From positions 1 to 11,900 of the forward strand of contig JAKOGH010000820.1 in NCBI GenBank assembly GCA_024811115.1: 11,900 nucleotides of DNA. The letters run 5' to 3'. Positions 7,930-11,900 of the stretch are shown here, piece by piece (position 1 is the first letter of the stretch; every line of letters begins with the position of its first letter). Below the pieces are notes generated by a model. It was not told the DNA's origin and made no database searches. It worked only from the letters and a program-made list of their open reading frames with translations. The DNA comes from Terana coerulea. Its lineage: Eukaryota > Basidiomycota > Agaricomycetes > Polyporales > Phanerochaetaceae. The position numbers were made by a program, and so were the translations under genes.

Positions 7930-8640
7930 TCTTTCGTTGGTCCACTGCTAACGCCCGTGTAGTGCCTTCAGCTCCTGGCGAAGTACCGCAGGTGCGCTTC
8001 ACTTGGTTTCTTCTCAATCTCTTGCTGGCTTGCATCACCAGCCTCCGCTTTGCGATGTCGCATCCATGACTCTTGGAGTTTCTCGCTGTATGCACAACAT
8101 CCCACAAGTCGCGCTGGACGTGATCGAGTTCGCAGGTTGCCTTTGTATCGTAGTCGGCCAGGTTACTGTACATGTTTGACGTGCTATCCGTTACATTAAT
8201 ATCCCCAGTCTCGGACATTAATGAATGGTGAATACTACAACGCAGTGTATGACGTGAGCCGATTTAGTGACACTAAGCGCAGAAAGGACACGCACCTCAG
8301 CTTGCGCTATGAGGGGAACACAGTCACCGGTGAACCTTTCCGTCTCCGCATATGCCCAGACGAGCTTCCTCGCGCGTTGATCCGTCGTCGCATGCATATA
8401 TTCTGCTTCCGCTGTTGTGGGTCCACGTATGCCTCTGACGGTGCCGGTGTTTCTAGGTCCGATATCGCCGATGATACATATGAGGATAGAAGCACTGTAA
8501 GTGTGTACGGAAGGTAAGCTCAGTAAAACAGAGACGATCCAATACATGCATGCAATATGCTGTAGTAAGAGAAGGCCGAATAGAAAGGAACGTTATGTAG
8601 GATAGGATGAGACTGTATTCTTCTCTCCGCTCAAGCAAAT
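7930..8640. other. Ambiguous coding signals, possible decayed gene on the minus strand
   Basis: The minus strand shows coding-like pieces in several frames: SILICIIGDIGPRNTG up to DCVPLIAQAE (8505-8310), a possible 61-nt intron (GTGCGT...TTGTAG, 8304-8244), then ELDHVQRDLWDVVHTARN (about 8130-8075), then in another frame WMRHRKAEAGDASQQEIE. I cannot join them without a stop or frame change, which suggests decay. The plus strand also has a 98-codon frame with its own ATG (8221-8517) containing GTAAGT at 8496, so the strand is not certain. No family recognised. Confidence 0.25.
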
Positions 8641-9640
8641 CACGCCGCGGTGAGTCTTAGGCTAGACATACGCATAAGTACAGTGGGTGTCGTGCAAAGC
8701 GGCAGGCGCACATACCTTGCGATAGAACCTGATGTAGTCATCAAACTCGGATTGTTCCTCCTCCAGATATGTCCAGTCTAGCTCAACCTATCGACGTGAT
8801 GTTAGTCACACGGTGAGAGCATGAAAGCGAATCACGCACGGCTTTGACAGCCCTGTCGACTGTCTCGCAGACGGCGACATGCAACGTCAGTAGGTCCGCG
8901 CAGACGTCATCGGCACACGCAGCGCAGTGCGCCCTCACCTGCGCCTCCGTCGTCACGCTCTCGAAGACGTCCGGCCCGGCGATCGTTTGTCCAGTCGGAC
9001 GTGCCCTCAGCCTGTTGCACAGCGCTCTCGCGTACCCCTCGAACCACCGCGGCGCCTTCAAGTTCAGGTCGCTCCCGTGTAGCTTGATGGTCACCGAGCC
9101 CGGTTCACGTTGTGAGTAGTTCGCCGCGCAGCGAGCCAGTGCAGAAAGCGCGCCGCACGAGCGAGAGAGTCACGATTGCGTGCGCACAATTTTCCTTGCG
9201 CTCAGGGTGGATGCCGAGGATGCGGCTGGCGGCCGACGAGGGCGCCGTCCGATAGGTAAGGATACCAGAGATCTCAGCAACCTCCATCTTCGGACCGCCG
9301 ATCTTAGTGTAATTCAGGGTGTAGTTGATTATGTGGTTGGATGAAAATGCGTCAGCAAGAGTGCTGCAAAAAACGAGGTGAACGATATCCTGCAACCCGG
9401 CGCGGACGGCGATGACAAATATAAGATAGGGGCACGGGGAGGCGAGCTTGACGACCTGTAGTGCAACGCAGGAGAGCACATGAGGCATGCTAAGATCTGA
9501 GAGAGTGCGGCAGAGCTTTATGGCATGTGGAAGGTCGTCTAGGACGGTATTTGGCACATGCGGGTGAACAGAGGCAAGGATGCCGCCTAAGATGGTTGGA
9601 TGGACAGGTGGCGCTTGGAGGACTTGAAATCTGGACTTGG
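8593..9640 (-). pseudogene. BTB/POZ-domain-like protein, N-terminally truncated and probably frameshifted
   Basis: The minus strand encodes the middle and C-terminal parts of a protein that resembles the expanded basidiomycete BTB/POZ family. These bind partner proteins, often cullin-3 ligases, but no specific role can be assigned here. Seen in order: TVLDDLPHAIKL, then CPYLIFVIAVRAGLQDI (helical region after the BTB fold), EISGILTYR, and PRWFEGYARALCNRLRARP, followed by a region with a spaced C-x2-C pair (HCAACADD) and ETVDRAVKA. An intron at 8839-8788 (52 nt, GTGCGT, GACTAAC, GATAG) joins this to VELDWTYLEEEQSEFDDY. A second possible intron is 8715-8662, with a stop at 8595-8593. Between about 9200 and 9105 the frame changes, with no convincing intron to explain it. 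The N-terminal BTB core is not recognisable upstream of 9640, where the sequence runs into the copy B promoter. Call based on motif memory, not a search. Confidence 0.55.
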
Positions 9641-9910
9641 TGGAGGAGAGCCTGGTCGGGCTGCGAATCAAACGCCACAACGCTCGCCCGAGCTGTCCGC
9701 ACCGTGCCACCACTTGGTCACCCTTTGAACGATGGTGAGCATAAGCGCGAGTGGAATGTAAGGCACGGACGCCATACCTTGGTGTATGCGCAAACATTCG
9801 CAGCCCGGCGTTGATGAGAGGAGGTTGGAGGATGCAGCCGGCGTATGCCGAGGTCGGCCGATTGAAGCGCCGAGGCCGAACGGCTTTGATCGAGCCTAGG
9901 GCGATGATCT

Positions 9911-9975
9911 TATTTATTGTGAATAAACATACCGCGGCTGACAGTCTCTTGACTGCCCGCCACACACTGTATAAA
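9911..9975 (+). promoter_or_regulatory. Promoter-like segment of copy B
   Basis: The palindrome TTTATTGTGAATAAA at 9913-9927 corresponds to the TTTATT/AATAAA centre of the palindrome before copy A. It is followed by GGCTGACA (9936-9943), TTGACTGCC and TATAAA (9970-9975). The order of palindrome, GC-rich spacer and TATA, then GC(C)AG and CCC after it, matches copy A. Confidence 0.5.
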
Positions 9976-10044
9976 GCAGAGCCCTGTTCTGCTGTTGAAG
10001 AGCCAGAGTGTACCTCTCACCGCCGCGATACCCCCTTCCTCCCT

Positions 10045-10600
10045 TCTCTCTCGGGGTTCGCCCTGCGTCGGGGTTCGCCTCGACGTCTGCTGTATGTTGT
10101 TCCTTTTCTCTCAGGGTTCGCCCTTCATCGAGGCCGGCGGTGGTGGTCTGGGCCCGCCCTGCGTCGGGGTTCGCCTTGACGTCCATCATTCGCCAGTCGT
10201 TTCCTCTCAGGGTTCGCCCTTCGTCAACGGTGTCGGCGGCTTGGGGTTCGCCCTGCGTCGGTTCGCCTCGACGCCCGCTGTACGGTCTCAGGGTTCGCCC
10301 TTCCTGGCGTTGGGGTTCGCCGCTTCGGGCGTCCGCTGTACGCCACTTCTTCTGTCTCAGGGTTCGCCCTTCATCGAGGCGGTGGTTTGGGGTTCGCCCT
10401 GCGTCGTGGTTCGCCTCCCTGTCGTTGGGTTCGCCCTGTTCGCCCTGGCGTCCGCTGTATCCCATTTCCTCTCTCTCAGGGTTCGCCCTTCGTTGAGGCC
10501 GGCGGTGGTGGTCTGGGGTTCGCCCTGCGTCAAGGTTCGCCTTGTCGTTCATCACTATCCAGTCTTTTTCTCTCAGGTTCGCCCTCGGCGTTCTGCTTTC
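10045..10600 (+). repeat. Imperfect tandem array of GGGTTCGCCC mini-hairpins
   Basis: Units begin TCTCAGGGTTCGCCCTTC and continue with a GGCGGTGG stretch, TTGGGGTTCGCCCTGCGTC, GGTTCGCCTCGACG and CCGCTGTA. The TCAGG start recurs at 10111, 10207, 10288, 10357, 10476 and 10573, so units are 69-119 bp; a partial unit precedes the first. Nearly every unit holds two GGGTTCGCCC cores, each able to form a GGG/CCC stem capped by TTCG. Unit length varies by indels while the cores are kept. Confidence 0.85.
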
Positions 10601-10696
10601 TTGTAAAGGTGCCAGTGTGTGTCACTGCGGGGGACGCCCCGTGTGTGGTCGTAGCCCGGTCTCTATAGATACTCCCCCTGTTGTCCTCGCTCCAAT

Positions 10697-10805
10697 GTAT
10701 TCTCGGCGGAGGGCAGCCACTTGTCGCTGCCCTGGCACGACCTCTTCGCGGTCGCCGGGACAAGTACTCTCGGGTTCGACCCCGAGGACGAAACTAACTC
10801 GTGCC
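10697..10805 (+). ncRNA. Structured 3' domain of copy B
   Basis: GTATTC at 10697 is followed 13 nt later by hairpin Pa: AGGGCAGC (10710-10717) with GCTGCCCT (10726-10733). Then P1 is GGCAC (10734-10738) with GTGCC (10801-10805), and P2 is GACC (10739-10742) with GGTC (10750-10753) around loop TCTTCGC. The joining strand is CGGGACAAGTA (10756-10766). P3 is CTCGGG (10769-10774) with CCCGAG (10781-10786). CGAAACTAAC (10789-10798) leads to P1. Compared with copy A, two P1 pairs, one P2 pair and two P3 pairs have changed on both sides so that pairing is kept, while loops and joining strands are nearly identical. Confidence 0.62.
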
Positions 10806-10829
10806 AAAGCTCCAGTGTACTTCCATAGC

Positions 10830-11900
10830 TTGCAATGCAAAAATAGATTTTGCTCATATTCGCCAGCTCCTTTCCACAATTATCGTGAGCCGTGTCCTTC
10901 TCAAACGACCGTGAGGTTGTAATCACCTTAGCTCTCTCTCGCGTTCCGACATTATGATTCCTGGCCAGGGGCCAAACACAGTCATTGGAAGTCGAGGCAA
11001 TGCTAAGCCCAGCCAGTTCAACTGACTCATCCTGCAGCCCATCGCACGAGAGCTTCGCGAAGAGGCAAGTATTGGCGTCGGCCAGTCTGCGTCTTTATCA
11101 TTGCGCTCTCGGTTCCCTGACCAGTGGAGAGTTGCTGTCAGAAAGAAAAAGTCAGTCCTCTCAGCGTGACAATAGCAACAAGCGGCAGGCGTACGTTATA
11201 TCCGCAGACCGATTAACAGCTAAGTACACCTCTCTTGGATGGTTGTATTGTGAGCTGACCAAGTACCTGCCGGCGTGGGAGACTGCTCTTCTTCGACTGA
11301 GCGACAGAGACAGGAATCGTGCAATATGCGCAGCTTACGTCCGTGGGATAGCATACGTTGAGGCACGCCACGGTATAACCTGAAAAGAATTTCAATTCTG
11401 CTGAGAAATAGTAACTGGCTGTGTGAAGACGCACCTTCGAGTACGCACACGTGCATATACTTCAATCATCTGCACATATATCCGATGGAGCAATATTCGG
11501 AACAATTCGCGGATGCGAGGTACGCTCGCCCGCCGCGGCAGTCACGGTCCCTGCTCAGAAGGAGAAAATCAGCCTCCGACTGTTGCGACACACCACTGAA
11601 AACATGCTTTACACTCACGACATGCCTTTTGCTCCCGAGTGCTCTTATATTGTGATGACGATGAAAGAGAGAAGTACTGGGACCTACGTCAGACGCGAGG
11701 CGGGAGAGATAATTACGGTCGAGAGCAAGTCGTGAAGGATGGGCGCCAATGCCATCCGGCCCTTGTTCCCTTCCTCCATGTCCAGTTCCTGAATCGCTGC
11801 CAGTGGCTCCGGACTGTCTCTCAAGCGCGCTACCACTTGCGTCGTGGACTATACGACATTCCTCGGGCACCACTCAAGTCGTGATTAATAGCAACGTCGA
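10830..11900. other. No recognised gene or repeat
   Basis: Overlapping open frames occur on both strands (11451-11735 +, 11639-11884 +, 11873-11466 -), but none shows a domain, a coherent splice pattern or a membrane or signal segment. I find no LTR of the above family and no copy of the structured domain here. Confidence 0.5.
11000..11383 (+). CDS. Weak hypothetical ORF
   Basis: An ATG at 11000 opens 127 codons ending at TGA 11381-11383. The N-terminal half is serine-rich. The C-terminal half (SLGWLYCELTKYLPAWETAL, then RNRAICAAYVRGIAYVEA) looks helical and more protein-like. A possible intron inside it (GTATTGG...CTGACCAG, about 55 nt from 11068) would change the product. No family recognised and no neighbour supports it; it may be chance. 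Confidence 0.18.
   Translation: MLSPASSTDSSCSPSHESFAKRQVLASASLRLYHCALGSLTSGELLSERKSQSSQRDNSNKRQAYVISADRLTAKYTSLGWLYCELTKYLPAWETALLRLSDRDRNRAICAAYVRGIAYVEARHGIT

Larger units (their letters stand above)
9976..10805 (+). ncRNA. Candidate TATA-driven structured RNA, copy B
   Basis: The unit has the same plan as copy A, but the space between promoter and 3' domain is filled by an imperfect tandem array. Directly after the TATA box is a small hairpin, AGCAGA (9975-9980) with TCTGCT (9988-9993). Long open frames cross the array on both strands (for example 9995-10606 + and 10555-9914 -), but they translate the same repeat in several frames, which is how a stop-free GC-rich repeat behaves, so I do not call a protein. 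The 3' domain is at 10697-10805. Transcript limits are inferred. Confidence 0.45.

Noticed and set aside
10045..10600. CRISPR-like array
   Set aside because: Repeats are imperfect, unit length varies from 69 to 119 bp, spacers are themselves repeat-derived, and the host appears to be eukaryotic.
9914..10606. Long open frames on both strands across copy B (203 and 213 codons)
   Set aside because: They are translations of the same GC-rich tandem repeat in different frames; all frames stay open and no domain is seen.
10769..10786. tRNA T-arm or Pol III B box (GGGTTCGACCCC)
   Set aside because: There is no A box or acceptor stem, and the corresponding hairpin of copy A has an unrelated loop, so the resemblance is confined to one copy and probably chance.

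Overview
The window looks like fungal nuclear DNA, most likely from a mushroom-forming basidiomycete (Agaricomycetes). The clues are very short GT-AG introns (about 50-65 nt) with CTAAC or CTGAC branch sites, a decayed chromodomain-type Ty3/gypsy retrotransposon, a solo LTR of the same family, and a BTB/POZ-like gene of the kind expanded in these fungi. Coding density is low and several genes look broken.

Layout. 1-2746 is the 3' part of a dead Ty3/gypsy element on the + strand: integrase C-terminus and chromodomain with several frameshifts, then a frameshifted gag-like ORF with two CCHC zinc knuckles, a polypurine tract and a 365-bp 3' LTR. Directly after the LTR, 2754-4066 (+) holds the last three exons of an unrecognised spliced gene, with a further intron in its 3' UTR. 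4577-5585 (-) holds weaker evidence for another spliced gene, unidentified. One of its introns contains a 362-bp solo LTR (5171-5532) with a perfect 5-bp target duplication that overlaps the TACTAAC branch site. I recognise nothing in 5590-6690.

6690-7920 and 9911-10805 are the most unusual part. Three sequences (C at 6690-6805 on -, A at 7298-7919 on +, B at 9970-10805 on +) share a structured 3' domain. A covarying hairpin begins 13-14 nt after a GTA(A/T) splice-donor-like motif. In A and B it is followed by a three-way junction whose stems differ in sequence but stay paired, while the joining segments CGGGACAAGTA and CGAAACYAAC are conserved. A and B each have a TATA box preceded by a TTTATT/AATAAA palindrome. 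A and C are arranged head to head around one such palindrome. Between promoter and junction, A holds three perfect hairpins and B an imperfect tandem array of GGGTTCGCCC mini-hairpins. This looks like a family of TATA-driven structured non-coding RNAs or a non-autonomous mobile element; I cannot match it to a known class.

7930-8640 holds only ambiguous coding signals. 8593-9640 (-) is a BTB/POZ-like gene that has lost its N-terminal part and carries at least one apparent frameshift; its upstream end runs into the promoter of copy B. I recognise nothing in 10830-11900 except one weak ORF.

The genes do not form a pathway. The window reads as host genes interrupted or eroded by retroelements, plus a small family of structured elements.
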